Shown: positions 1 through 11,907 of the stretch, piece after piece
Position numbering within the stretch: position 1 is the stretch's first letter
How the letters are laid out: each line of letters opens with the position of its first letter
Assembly (NCBI RefSeq): GCF_030445035.2
Contig: NW_026688628.1
Coordinates: 2,852,001 to 2,916,000 of the forward strand
Length of the DNA: 64,000 bases
Direction: 5' to 3'
Source: Dasypus novemcinctus
Lineage: Eukaryota > Chordata > Mammalia > Cingulata > Dasypodidae
Position numbers and translations under genes: made by a program
Notes under the pieces: model-generated
What the model was told of the DNA's origin: nothing
The model's database searches: none
Seen by the model: only the letters and a program-made list of their open reading frames with translations

Positions 1-3000
1 CCTCTCCATTGTTTTAATTTTAGAGCAAAAACTCTCATTAAACCTTAGCAGGACCCATAAATATTTTGAGGGTGCTCTGGTTATGGGAGTTAGAAGCAGA
101 GTTTCTGAGGATTCAAGAAGTACCTTAAAAAAATTCAGTTGGAGCCCTTGAATATATTTTTCTCATTGGGCAGGAAGGCATGAAGGTGATATGGTTTTTG
201 GTTATGATTATTGATGAGGAGGCTTGAGACTGAAATAATGATTCTATGATGGCCCTATGTTCCTAAAAAGTAGGATACATAGTCATCTGAGATGAGAGGA
301 GAATTTGTGGGATAACGATTGCAGGACTTTGGTATAAAATTTGGAACTTATTCTAAGATGGACGTATAGAAGAGGGGACTGTCTAGAACAGCTATTCTAG
401 TTCTCGTAACAAGAATACTGAATTCACAGTGGAGTTCATAATTGTTTTTGATATTCCCTAGAATATGATTGCATAATTTTCTTAAGCATTATCTTACATC
501 TTTGGTTAAGGGGTAAAAAGCTGAGGTACAAATTTATACTTTAACTATTTCGGTTACTGTAGTGTATTATACTGAAGCAGTGAGAAGCTCTAATTAGGTG
601 TGTTTTTGAGGGATTGCTGTTCATCCATTCTACACTATTACAGAATCAGGAAAACTTCAAAAGTTTATGCTAATCTGTACTCCTATTATTATCTATCAGT
701 CTTTGTAGAGATAAACTTAGTCAATGAATTAAGCAGATTAAGCTGCATTTTGCAGTGATAACACATGAATCCTGAAATCTGAACGTCTTCACCTACTCAA
801 TTTTATTTCCAGCTTAAGCTAAATCTAGTTAGGGTTGTAAGAACCTCTAAGGAATTTGTTCTCTGGGCAGTTACTCAAAAATTCCCTGTGTGTATTCCTG
901 CCAGCTTAATGCATGTCTTTCAGATTTGCTGCAGCAGGGAAAAAAGAATGCTGGAGTCAAGAATACTGGCTCCTAAATGTTTTTTTTCTGAGTGCAGAAT
1001 ACATCACTACCAAAATTTCTTCACATGGTCTCATTTAAATACAAAGGAGATAAAATTATGGTGAGAGCTCATGGAAATTTGGTGACCATCGAATGGGTTA
1101 ATCACCATTGGGAAAACTAGTTTCTCACTTGGAATGAATTCTTTGTTAAACTATTGATTATTAATCTGTATGCAAAACATACTTAACATAATATTTTGTT
1201 ATTGTAATGGAGTAGTTTGTACTAATTCACTTCATTTGAAGATATTAATAGAAGTGAAGTCACTAAGATCAGCAGGACTTCTGCCCTGGACCTGGACAGT
1301 CTTCTCTAATCTGGACTCTTTCATTTAGAATTGCAATATAAGTGTCAACATCTCAAATAATTTCCATTTCATTGTACTGAAACTGGTTTGCAGGTTTTTT
1401 TCTCCTATTCAAATTTTAAAGTGTAGAATCTCTGGCTTTCAGATATCATCAACTTTCTGCAGCTTTTGTTCCTATCAGTAAAGGTACAAAAGGTGCTGTG
1501 TAGACTGTTTTTGATAGAAAAAGGCTTTGCAAATATCTTCTAACTGGGAATTGAACATGGATCCTCTGTGGCTGTACCTGGAAGAACTTAATATACATCC
1601 ATAACTAAGGGAAGATAAAATGATTTATTCTTGGATTTGGCCAGATTAATAAAAATGATACTCTTTCTAATGGTGAAATACATCAGCATTAATTTTGGAG
1701 TGAGTCCTGCTTGAATGACTTTCTCTCATTTTTGCAATCCCATATATTTCAGGTACTTGGCACCATTCATGATAATAAGTCTACTCTTACTTCAACAGTT
1801 TGGATTAAAATTATGCATTTTTAACAAAATGTCTATATCAGGGGATATTCAATCTCATAAAGTTCAAGATATTGGTTGTCCAGTCCAACATGATCTTTTG
1901 TACACATATTTTATTTTCTTTCTATATTATATGTAAAATCAATGATGGTCCTGTTTTCTTTTTATTTCCACCCTTAAAATCTCATCCTTGGGATGCTGGA
2001 AACAATTTCTTGAATGAATACCTATGCAAATATGCAATTATAAACACATATGCACACAGACACCCATGTCTTCTAAAAAAAATTCAAATAAGTGCAGGCA
2101 TTGCAAAATATCTATCCATTTAGGTTCTTCCAACAATATGAAAATAGTTGGCACAGATATTTAAACTCTTCTGACATATTCACCTAATTTAAATGTCACA
2201 TAATAAAACTGACTAACAATATTAATAAAACAGCAATAAAAGCATTTTGGAGATAATTTGTCCCTAGAGCTTTACTCAATAACAAATGGATATTTAATTT
2301 ATATGTATGAATTTCAAAAGTTATTTTTCAAATTTTTAATTCAATCACTCAATACAGGTTTGGGTGCAAAAATGTGTTTAAATTTACTGGTAAATTTGTA
2401 GGAAAGTAGGGCTTGAAGATGGTTGTATTAAATTATCAGGTATATAACAGCCAGTCTTGGATCATGCAGTCTACTATTCCAGGTCATCAAACATTGTGAT
2501 GGCTCTTTTATCAAGGAAGGAATACTAGTTTCCTCTCAATTCTTACTGTCATTTATTCCTTTACTGGATTATTCCAGATTCTCTATAATCATATTATTTC
2601 CTCATTAGAGTTTTAAATTCTTCAATTCATTGTATATATTATGAAGAAATCTCAAATTGTTTAATTGCTTCCCAAAACCAAAATAATTATTTAACTTTAA
2701 TAATTTTACTCCTTTATCTATTTCTGAACCATTCCCTAACAAATGTTTCACAAATTTTCACTGCATTCATGATAAGCTGCAACAAAAAAATGAAGCAATG
2801 AAGTAAATAAGGGTTTCTAAGATCTCAAATTCCACTATTCACTCAACAAAAAATTAATTTTTTTCTAATACGTTATGACCTCAGTCTTACCCACAGAATT
2901 ACATTTGTGTAAAAATAAATGTAGGTAGTAAATAAGAAGGATATAATTCTATTAGCAAGGTTTGAAGGTACTGAAATTTCTGACACACACATTTGTGTAC

Positions 3001-3923
3001 CTTCATATAATTCCTCTGGGACAGAAGAGGTAAACTGAAACTAACATGTTACTTAGGGTTATAAATCCATGGGTTCTAAATGCATTTAATATGTTTCATG
3101 TTTGCCACAGAATTCAGAAATAGAGTTTGCCACTAAGAAAGTAAATTAAACTCATAAGAATAGAGATGTTTGCCAGTATCAAATTTTACTAGATGTTAAA
3201 AAGATGAGGCAACTGTGAGACACAGGCAGAACATGAAATCCGTGACTATCAGTGCAGATGCCCAGGTTTTCATTACCACATAAATTTGGACTATGGTCTA
3301 GGATGAACAAATGAAGTTACCAAACATATGGGAGGGTCATTATCTTAAAAACAGTTCAGTATTTAGGGGTAGAGAGCATCTCCATTTTATACTACAGCAA
3401 TTATACTATAGCAATTATATAGCTGGGAATGACATGTATAAGCAGATCATACATGTGTCTGCTAATTCCAATACCTTTCCCATAAGCAACATAGAGAAGC
3501 TGGTGTATCACTCTAAATACATTCCATATATAAGAATTTCATTAGAAACCACAATTAGGAGATCTCATTAGAATATTTTTTTAAAAAGCTTACATAATTT
3601 TTTCTCTCTAAATGTGTCTCCAAGGCTGGAAAGATTATCCACAGAACCAGCTGATAAATATTTTCCTTCTCAGTCACTCAAAGGAATGTGCAGATGCAGA
3701 CTGGTAGGTATTTTAGACTTCAGATGATGGCATTTATTCTCTTTACTCTCAACAAAACAGATAAAAGTTGAGTCAAGGACATTGCACATATTGTTAGAAA
3801 ATCATTTCAGCAGTTAGAAAGTTGATGAAGATGCTTGTGTCCCAATGACACCAAACAAAATGCTAATCCAGTAAAATAAACTATCCTAATATTGTTTCAC
3901 CAATTCTTAGTAGAAAAAGAAGT
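1..3923. other. AT-rich intergenic DNA, no gene recognised
   Basis: I found no coding region, RNA gene or clear repeat here. The open frames are short, lack similarity to any family I know, and are what AT-rich non-coding mammalian DNA gives by chance. Diverged ancient repeats could be hidden and would need a library search. Confidence 0.6.
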
Positions 3924-4324
3924 TGTATTGGTTAGAACTTGAAAAACATGCTCTTAAATCTAATCCATTCCTGTGAGTGTGAATCCATTGCATGTATGAC
4001 TCTGATGAGGTTGCTTCATTTAAAGTATGTGTGTGGGCCAGCTCAATCTAGATAGGTCCTAATCCCATTCTTGTCTTTTGTGTATGGAATGAATTCAGAC
4101 ATGAGAGAGAGGAACCTGCAGGAGGAAAGGAGCTGATACCAGAAGAGTAAGGAAAGTCTAGGAAAAACCACCGTGTGCCTTGCAATGTGACAAGCTAAGG
4201 ACTCCAAAACCCTGGCTTGATTTGGACATTGTTTAAGCCTCAAAACTATAACTTGTGAAATTCCTTTTGTTTAAACTGAACCATTGCATTGATATGTTCA
4301 TGAGCAGCCTAGGAAACTAAGACA
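3924..4324 (+). mobile_element. MaLR/ERVL-type LTR, 5' copy
   Basis: This segment starts with TG, ends with AAACTAAGACA, and is clearly related to 6113-6536. Shared landmarks are a CCCATTCCTGT-like motif, GATGAGGTT, a GAATTCAGACATGAGAGAGAG block and the closing GGAAACTAA. The pair flanks about 1.8 kb of MaLR-like internal sequence, so I read it as the 5' LTR of an old non-coding ERVL-MaLR element. Divergence from its partner is high, so the insertion is old. I saw no target duplication. The exact start is inferred from the TG dinucleotide. Confidence 0.65.
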
Positions 4325-6112
4325 GATCTTAGTACTGAAACAGTGGGGTATTCCTATTACAAATACCAAAAATGTGGAAATAATTTTGGAATTTGTTAAG
4401 GAGTAGAGGCTGGAAAAAATGTGAGATGATTGATGTAAAAGCTTGCTTTTCTTTGAAAAGACTGTGGGTAGAAATATGGATAATAAAGATACTTCTGATA
4501 AAGAGTTAGAAGGAAATGATGAATTTTTTTAAGGTATGGACTATAGTTTAGTAGTAAGATTTTTTATTTTTTATATTTTTTATTTTTATTAAAATGTCTT
4601 TTTTTAAAGATACACAGATCACAAAAAATGTTACATTAAAAAATGTAAGAGGTTCCCACATACCCCAACCCCAACTCCCCCACTCCTCCCATATCAACAA
4701 CCTCTTTCATCATTGTGGCACATTCATTGCATTTGGTGAACACATTTTGGAGCACTGCTGCACCGCATGGATTATAGTTTATATTGTTGTTTACACTCTT
4801 CCCTAGAAGGTATTGCTAACTGGAAGAAAGGTGATCCTTGTTTTATGGTGACTGAGAAATTTTCAAAATTATGTTCTGATGTGGGATGGAAGGCAGAACT
4901 TGAAAGTGATGAACTTGGATATATTGCAAGGGATATTTATAAGCAAAATATTGAAAGTGCAACCTGATTCCTCCTGGCAGATTTTATTGAAATGAAAGAA
5001 GACAGGGATAAGCTGAGAAATGAATTCTTAAGGACACACACAGAAATTGATGATTTAGAAAAACAACAGAAATTGATGATTTAGAAAATTCTGAGTTTCC
5101 AGAAAGTGAATCCCCAGAGAATTGTGCTCCAACTGAGAGTTAAACTGAACATGAATCCAGTCCGCAATTTCTGTGGAAGTCAGAATTGGAAATTCAGTTA
5201 TCTAGGAAGAATCCATGGAAGGTATTTTGTCTGATGGTCTGGACTCCTGGGAACTACATGTGTAACTACAATTTTTTTCCACAATTGTATAAATGGAACT
5301 ATTGCCAGCCTGAAAAATGGGACAGAAGATGGACAGATTAAAGGAAAAATCACTTCAAGTTCAGAACCATAGGAGATGAGGCTGGGCTGAAGACATGTTG
5401 GGTAAAGACTGTGGACCCACCCATGTGTTGGGGAAGGGTGCGTCTGCCGCCACTTGCATAGGGTTTTGCCTTCCACCACGTTGTTCAGGAAGAGTGCTGC
5501 CACCCCAGGACTTGGAGAGGATAGCGTCTTTGGGCCTCAGGTTATGGAGAGTCTGCCCACCACCCCAATGCTCTGAGGGTAAATCCTGTTCCCTGGTCAT
5601 TCACTGAGAACCTTTCCACCATCCTGATGCTGGGAAAGGGTGGAGGACTCATCCCAGTTTTCAAGCAGAGCATGGGTGTCAGACAATATCTTGGAATGAG
5701 TTGTGCTGCCACTTCATCAATGATGAGCTTCCAAATTTCAGTCCGTCGATGATTATCAGGCCTTGAAATCTAAGGGAGTATACCCCGTAGGACTTCAAAA
5801 ATGTTTGAAACTCATGACTTCCCCTCCCTCCCCCCTATTTTTCCCAAAGGGAATAAATCTTTATCCTATGCTTGTCTCTCCATCAGAAACAGGTAAATTG
5901 TTCTCTAGGTATCACAAATACACAGGCAGAGAATTGCGCCCCGGATAGTCCATATCTATAACTGATTTTGATCAAACTTTGTACCAAGCATTTTTTTTAA
6001 TGATTTAAGATTTTGTGTTTTTTTTCATATTATGAAGGAATTAATGCATTCATATGTATAAAAAATGTGTTTTGGGGATGCAGAGTGTGATCTGTGAGGG
6101 TTTAAAGCTCTA
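4325..6112 (+). mobile_element. MaLR-type internal region
   Basis: Immediately after the LTR come blocks typical of THE1/MST/MLT internal sequences: an AGTACTGAAACAGTGGGG-like start, then ACAAATACC, AAAATGTGGAAA, GTAGAGGCTGG, and later AGAAAGGTGATCC. These elements are non-coding relatives of ERVL spread by another element's proteins. No gag or pol frame survives. A GC-richer stretch at 5360-5660 belongs to the same internal region. The element is split by an antisense L1 3' end at 4562-4806. Assignment rests on remembered consensus blocks, so the subfamily is not named. Confidence 0.6.
4562..4806 (-). mobile_element. Short L1 3'-end insertion (antisense)
   Basis: On the plus strand it starts with a T-rich stretch (the antisense poly(A)). 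It continues through GTTACATTAAAAAATGTAAGAGGTTCCC and a CCCCAAC-rich stretch to ACTCTTCCC. Its complement matches the ends of the long L1 3' UTR copies at 41 kb, 60.1 kb and 62.9 kb, and an older 3' end at 8.4 kb. It is a 5'-truncated insertion of about 245 bp inside the MaLR internal region. Confidence 0.7.
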
Positions 6113-6536
6113 TGTTACCCAGAAGAACATGTTCTTATATATATATCCCATTCCTGTAGGTCTGAACTTATTGTAAATAAAGGTCTTCTGATGAGGTTAT
6201 GTTACTTAAGGTATGTGTGGCCCAGCCCAATTAGGATGGGTCTTAATTGTATTACAGGTGTCCCTTGTAAGTAGAACGAATTCAGACATGAGAGAGAGTG
6301 AGCCATAGGAGACAAAAAGCTAGTCCTGAAAGGCAAGAGAGATTACAGGATATTTTGCCATGTTCCCTCCTATTGGACAAACGAATGTCCCAGAGTCTGT
6401 GGCAGACAACCCTAGGACAGCACAGTCTTCAGGTTTTGCCTTGATGCTAACTTTCTTTATCCACAAAACTGTAAGCACATACAATCCTATTGTTTAAGCT
6501 GAACCACTGCTTGCACAGCACAGGAAACTAAAACAT
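6113..6536 (+). mobile_element. MaLR/ERVL-type LTR, 3' copy
   Basis: Partner of the LTR at 3924-4324. It repeats the same order of blocks: CCCATTCCTGTAGGT, GATGAGGTTATGTTACTTAAGG, the TTCAGACATGAGAGAGAG block, the GTTTAAGCTGAACCA block and the closing GGAAACTAAAACA. It begins with TG and ends with CA. Several small indels separate the two copies, as expected for an ancient element. Confidence 0.65.
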
Positions 6537-7019
6537 AGGTTGATAAAAAAAACTTATTACCACAAGAAGAATTTGAAACTAGCTTTTGTTACTTAAGTTG
6601 GTTTTGGAGGCAAACATTAATTTTACTAAAATAATCTCTATGTATAATTACATTAGTATTTTAAAACAAATAATATTTAAATGTATTAATGAGATTTGGG
6701 TATTATTCTTGAGTTCCACTATGCAAAGGATATTACATTTTACTCTTTTTTTTTAAATATCAAAACAATTAGATTCTGAATATTACAATTTTATGTCAGG
6801 ATGGTGGAAATCAGTATTTGCTATTATAACTGGGACTCCATATTCTATTTTAGTGAACAATTCTCTCTGGATACCACAATTTTTTTATCAGATAAGTTTT
6901 TCTTTGAATTTATTATTATTTCTTGTTCCCTAATCAAGTAGATATTTGCCAAGGCTAGGAGTGTCAACTTACCACACATATGAAAAAATACCTTCTCTCA
7001 TTTTGGGTTGCTCCAAGGA
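6537..7019. other. AT-rich spacer, nothing recognised
   Basis: No coding frame, RNA gene or repeat family is recognisable here. Confidence 0.5.
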
Positions 7020-7550
7020 GTAGGTTGTTGTCATTTACTACTGGAGCAAAATGGTTTTCATCCCCACCAGCTCCTTGATGAATTTACTTTCTTTGATTAA
7101 AATACTGATGCATATTTTCTTACAGAAGATTGCAAAAAAATATATCAATACAGCTGAATATATTTCCATACACTTCACAGACTCAAGTTACCAGCATTCA
7201 GTTCAAGAATCAGATCAGAGTGGCATGTCTCCTTTCAGTTCCAGCTCCCAAGGTATATGCCATGGTACCATTAGGGGGCAATGACTTGTGTTTACTCTTA
7301 TATAAAATAAATACCATCTTGCAATACGCACTATTTTGTGTCCAGTTTATTTCCTCAATATTTGTAAGATCATTCATATTTTGTATATAGTTGTACATTA
7401 TGCATTTGCATTGCTGTTCATAAAATTTATTTGTTTGAATATACCAAAATGTAACCTTTCTAGAGCTCAAGGATGACTGGATGGTTTCCAGTTTCAGGTG
7501 AAAAGATATAGGCAATATTTCACTCTTCTCTGATATCTCCTACATGTATG
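7020..7550 (-). mobile_element. Ancient L1 3' fragment (antisense)
   Basis: Blocks such as TTTTGTGTCCAGTTTATTTCC, GTAAGATCATTCATATTTTG and GAATATACCAAAATGTAACC, then GGATGGTTTCCAGTTTCAGG, follow the order seen in antisense copies of the L1 ORF2 end (the region reading 'ATGGAATACTA...' in sense). It is strongly diverged. The open frames across it are accidental. Confidence 0.5.
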
Positions 7551-7595
7551 GCAACTCAAATGTGATACAATGATAATGAAGTTTAGGATTTTATT

Positions 7596-7830
7596 CAGTG
7601 TATTAACTTTCTATTGCAACAGTAATGAATTAACATATCCCTAGTAAATTAAAACAACAAAAACTTTTAGTACAGTTCTGTAGGTAAAAAGCCTGATTTG
7701 GGTTTCAATCAGATAAAATCAAGTGGTCAGAAGACCTCTGTCCCTTTTAAGTAAAGAATTTGTTCTGTTGCATTTTCCAGCTCCTAGAGACTGACCACGT
7801 GGTTTGGATCAGGTATCACTTCCCCCATAT
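7596..7830. repeat. Probable ancient mammalian LTR-like repeat
   Basis: The string TAACTTTCTATTGCAACAGTAATGAATTA, then AAAACAACAAAAACTTTTAGTACAGTTCTGTAGG and TTTTCCAGCTCCTAGAGAC, resembles a widespread old mammalian interspersed repeat containing CTTAAAACAACA and CAGTTCTGGAGG. I cannot name the family with certainty. Confidence 0.35.
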
Positions 7831-8284
7831 TCAAAGAGGAGAATGATAAAAAATGAGAAAAACTGGTGAAGTCTTTCTAACACTGCCAACTCTTTTACTA
7901 CAACCAGGGAAGGTCCTCAGTTTTGAAGAACTTATGTGATTTCTTTAGACCTCAGGGAAAAAATGACAATGTAGAAGGAAAAGAAAGATAGATCAACCAA
8001 TAACTTCTTTTCAGCCCTTACGTAATCATCAGTAACAACATAAAAAGATGGTATAGAATGGAGGTAAATATGTGTTGATCAAGAAATTAAATTTAAAAAG
8101 CAAAATGAGTTAGTTGTGTGCACAATTACCAGTCTCTGGAAAAACAGCATACATATGCATGCTGCATTATCTGTGAAAGTGAATCACAAATTAGTAGAAT
8201 ATGCACATAAATTAATTTATGTTTGCATTTAAAAATATATGCTGCAGAATATTAAGATAAATAGTAAAATATAAGCTAATATGC

Positions 8285-8465
8285 ATAGCAATGCTCCAAA
8301 ATGTACTCATCAAATGCAATGAATATATCACACTAATGAAAGAAGTTGTCAAGGTAGAAGGAGTGGGGGGTGTAGAGTGGGGTATACGGGAATCTCTTAT
8401 ATTTTTTAATGTAACATTTTGTGTGATCTATATATCTTCAAAAAAGATAATAAAAAAAGAAAATA
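8285..8465 (+). mobile_element. Older L1 3' end
   Basis: The block ATGCTCCAAAATGTACTCATC through CACACTAATGAAAGAAGTTG, a G-rich patch, and TATATTTTTTAATGTAACATTTTGTG matches the terminal part of related L1 3' ends at 46.4 kb and 61.7 kb. It ends in an A-rich tail near 8455. It is an older subfamily than the 9.7-kb L1 at 50.4-60.1 kb. Confidence 0.65.
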
Positions 8466-8787
8466 ACAGAAAAAATGTAAGCTAATAGTTTATATTTTTA
8501 CATTTTTTAGAATGATATTAAAGAACAAATTAAAATTTCCATGACAACTTCATCAAGAGACTTCAGAAGAAAGTAAAACAATTTATAAATTAGTTCCATG
8601 AATATCACATATTCCCTACATTTCAAAGAGTGGGCCTCTTCTTTTCATTTTTCCTTTGAACCACCAAATTATGTAGCTACTCCTGTTCCTATTAATAATT
8701 GCTTATAAGCTCCCAATAGCCGATGCCAAAGATTTTGAATTCATGTATATCAGTAATAAAAAAGCACCAAAGACAAATAGTAGCAAA
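8466..8787. other. AT-rich spacer, nothing recognised
   Basis: No coding frame, RNA gene or repeat family is recognisable here. Confidence 0.45.
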
Positions 8788-8895
8788 CATCAAGGGCTAA
8801 AATTCATATATTTCTTGCTATGTCCAGGACTCCGTGTCCCAGGTACTTTCTGTAACAACTCATTTAATACTCAAACAGTGTTATAAGGGAATATC
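8788..8895 (-). repeat. MIR SINE relic (antisense)
   Basis: The stretch TGCTATGTCCAGGACTC, then CAGGTACTTTCTGTAACAACTCATTTAATACTC, resembles the antisense MIR core ('...catttaatcctcacaacaaccc'). It is short and diverged. Confidence 0.45.
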
Positions 8896-10339
8896 CACCA
8901 AATGACCTAGATTGCTACCCACAAACACTATGCCTTTACCTCAACCAGGTCTGTTTCTTTCTCCATCTATATTCCTATGGTGTGCAAGTTAGGTAATGGT
9001 AACATCCTAGTAACTCAGGAATTTGGATGGTACCATGAAAGAGGAAAATGAGTGTATGTCAAAGCCAGTTTGCCATGGCAATAAAAGGAAGAACCATCAG
9101 GTCAGAAAGACCATGATTTCAGTGACTGCCCTGTCAATTTCTGGTCATTACATGTAGTTTTCTGAGACTGTGCATTAGATTTCCTATAAAATGGAATCTT
9201 GTATCTCACTTTAATATCACAAATGGATAACATGGACCACATAAATAAATTATATTTATCACCTACAACATTGAATGAAATCATCCATTTTCAATTTGCA
9301 AAACATGAGTGGAATATTGAAAAGGTAAGTATAAAAAATATGAGTCACCACATTTCTCCTAGCTCAGAACAAAATAAGGGGAAAAATAGTGTTTATGATC
9401 ATTTTAAGATTTTTTAAAAATTGCAGCAACTTGTGACAAAATATTATCATTGATACTTATTAATATACATCATAAATTCCAGGATAGAAAGCTAATGTGT
9501 GAGTTTCTTTTGAAATTTAGGGCATCAAATATTCTATGCACATACTGAGAAGTTTATGAAACCACATGCATGGCAGGACAGTTTGCATGCTTGAAAAGGC
9601 CTAAAAATGCTCTATGCTTTTAAGGCCTGATTTCTAGGGTCAGTGCAAGCAGGAAGTTTTAAATAAATTAGACTTCTATAATAAATGCCATGGTTAAGTG
9701 TTGAAGTCATGTTCTAGCACAGAATCTTTTGGTGAAGTATGAAAAAGGTGTTTTTGTTTGTTGGATGTTTTTGGTTGGTTGGTTGTGTTTTCCCCTTTCC
9801 TTTCTCCTTTCCTCTCCTTTCCTTTCTGTTTTTTTAAATAACTTATGAATTTCAATGAAATTTGTCAAAATACTGACAACATCTTAAAGGAAAGAGACTT
9901 CAGGGCCACATGCGATATTGAATATCATCTTCAAAACATAGTTTGGAAAAGTGATTAAACAAACGATGACTATAAATATCAATTATGAAGAATGGCAAAA
10001 CTTGAGGAAGGAGAAAAGTATCTTTTCCAGAGCTAACAGATAATAAATATTAAAATATACAATTTTTAACTACCAAATCAGTAAACCAACAAAGAAAAAC
10101 AAGAGTGGATAGCCCATTAAAAAGAAAAGCATAATTTGACAGAAATCATTCCTCAGGAAACATAAATATTGGAATTAATTGAAAATACTTTCTGTCATCT
10201 ATCCTCATTATGCTCATGGAGTTGAAGTAAATCACAAAGAACAAACTAGTCCATGAAAATGATACATGAGCTGAATGTGAACATTGATAAAAATTAAATA
10301 TTATGTAAAGGAGTCAAATTATAATTCCTTATCAGAAAA
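8896..10339. other. AT-rich spacer, no gene
   Basis: There is no coding evidence. A pyrimidine-rich simple stretch lies at 9789-9835 (CCCCTTTCCTTTCTCC type). Diverged L1-like sequence may already start near 9880 but is too degraded to define. Confidence 0.45.
9789..9835 (+). repeat. Pyrimidine-rich (CCTTT)n simple repeat
   Basis: An imperfect run of CCTTT and CTCCTTTCC units sits here, ending in T7. It is a low-complexity tract with no sign of function. Confidence 0.7.
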
Positions 10340-11180
10340 GTACAGTACTTAAATAAAAGCTTCACTAAAAAGTTCCAACAGCTGATTCAAGCTGACAGAA
10401 GAATGAACCAGTGAACTTGAAGATAGGACAATTGAAATTATCCACTCTGAAGTGCAGAAATAAAAAAGGATGAAGAAACTTGAACAGACTATAAAGGAAC
10501 TGTGGAAAAGCATCAAGTGGTCCAACATTTTCATAATGGTATTTCCATAAGGGACAAGAGTCAAAAAGAATATTGGAATAAATAATGGTTACTGCTTCCC
10601 AAATTGGATGAAAGACATGAATTAACACATTAATGAAGCTCAACAATCTCTGGGGAGTCATTAGCCTAGCTGCTTATCACCTGCTTATCACATTTTGATC
10701 CTCAAAAAGAATAACTGCTTATTTCTCATCAGAAACAATGGAGATCAGAAGGAAGCAGAATAACATAATAAAAATGTGATGAAAATAAACAAAAAAGTTG
10801 TCAGCCAAGAATTCTATACTTGGAAAATTAATCTTTCAATAATAAATATTAAATTAAGACAATTCCAGATTTAAAAAAATAAAAGCAGAGGAATTCATTT
10901 TTAGGGGTTATGTCCCAATACAAAAACTAAAGGAAGCTCTAGAGGAGCTGAGTATTTTTATCCTATAGAAATTATGTTTATATCAATTCATGATAGATTG
11001 TTAACGTTAAGGATATTTTTTAAAATTTCCATTATAGTTACTAAGAAAATATCTAAAATATATACCTGAAAGGAAATGAAAGGGAACCAAAATTTGTTTA
11101 ATATGAAAATACCAACTTAGAGAAAAGGCCAAAAGGGAGGAGTTCAGGGACAAAAAGTATATCACACACAGAAAACAAAA
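10340..11180 (+). mobile_element. Ancient L1/HAL1 ORF1 relic
   Basis: Fragments such as TGCAGAAATAAAAAAGGATG, GAACAGACTATAAAGGAACTG, GGAAAAGCATCAAGTGGTCCAAC, TCAGAAACAATGGAGATCAGAAGG and GCCAAGAATTCTATACTTGG are the order of codons at the 3' half of old L1/HAL1 ORF1 genes. All frames are broken. HAL1, which carries only ORF1, is a possible source because no ORF2 follows. Confidence 0.55.
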
Positions 11181-11831
11181 TACTTCAAAAAGAAAAATCC
11201 TACATTATTGGTAATTGAATAAGAAAATTGATTCATGAGATGGAAAATAATGCTAAGTATCTTACTTTGAGATTATGAATACATAAAGGATGATTGACAT
11301 ATATATGTAAAATGAAAAAACAAAGATATGTACGTAAAAAGCGAAACCCACAACTACTATGAAAAAAGTTGGACTGTAGAAAGTTTCCAAGTTGAAAGCT
11401 TTTATTAAGCAATTCAGACACCACACACAAAAAAATATTGTTGACTAAAGCATTAGCATTCCAAAATATTGAGTATGGTAAAAATCACAATGAGAATGGT
11501 GATTTCACACAAAATGGTAGAACAAGAATTTATAGGGGTCACTTTTAGCAAAACAAAAATGAACTGGAAATAGCATATTGAAATTACTAATTTGCAACTC
11601 TTCAAACTGTGCACTGAAAACAACCACAGGAGAACTGGCCCAAGGAAGACCTTGCTGAGCTTTCCACCTTTCATAAGTGATGGTGGGCATGATTTCCTGT
11701 CTGGCACCAGGACAGACAAATGAAATTTCCTCCTCCAAACTTGAGCTGGCTTGTCTCTGAGGAACAAGCATAGAGGCCGCAGCATCCTTCCACAGTATTT
11801 CTCTGAAAATGTAAAGAGGGACACGTTTGAT
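11181..11831. other. Spacer, nothing firmly recognised
   Basis: Open frames on the minus strand (11453-11824 and 11505-11771) show no motif, family similarity or start context that I recognise. The sequence could be an old, degraded repeat. Confidence 0.4.
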
Positions 11832-11905
11832 TTTTTTAAATTTTCTTTTTCTTTAAATTTTCTGATTTCTTTAAATCACACAAAAAAGTTACATTAAAAA
11901 AATAA
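11832..11905 (-). mobile_element. L1 3'-end stub (antisense)
   Basis: T-rich sequence followed by ATCACACAAAAAAGTTACATTAAAAAAATA is the antisense of the L1 terminus also seen at 4.6 kb. It abuts the start of the forward L1 at 11908, so two L1-derived ends meet head to head. Confidence 0.5.
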
Positions 11906-11907
11906 GG

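Noticed and set aside
4594..4967. Overlapping frames of 66-70 codons
   Set aside because: They span the border of an antisense L1 end and MaLR internal sequence; no biological unit matches them.
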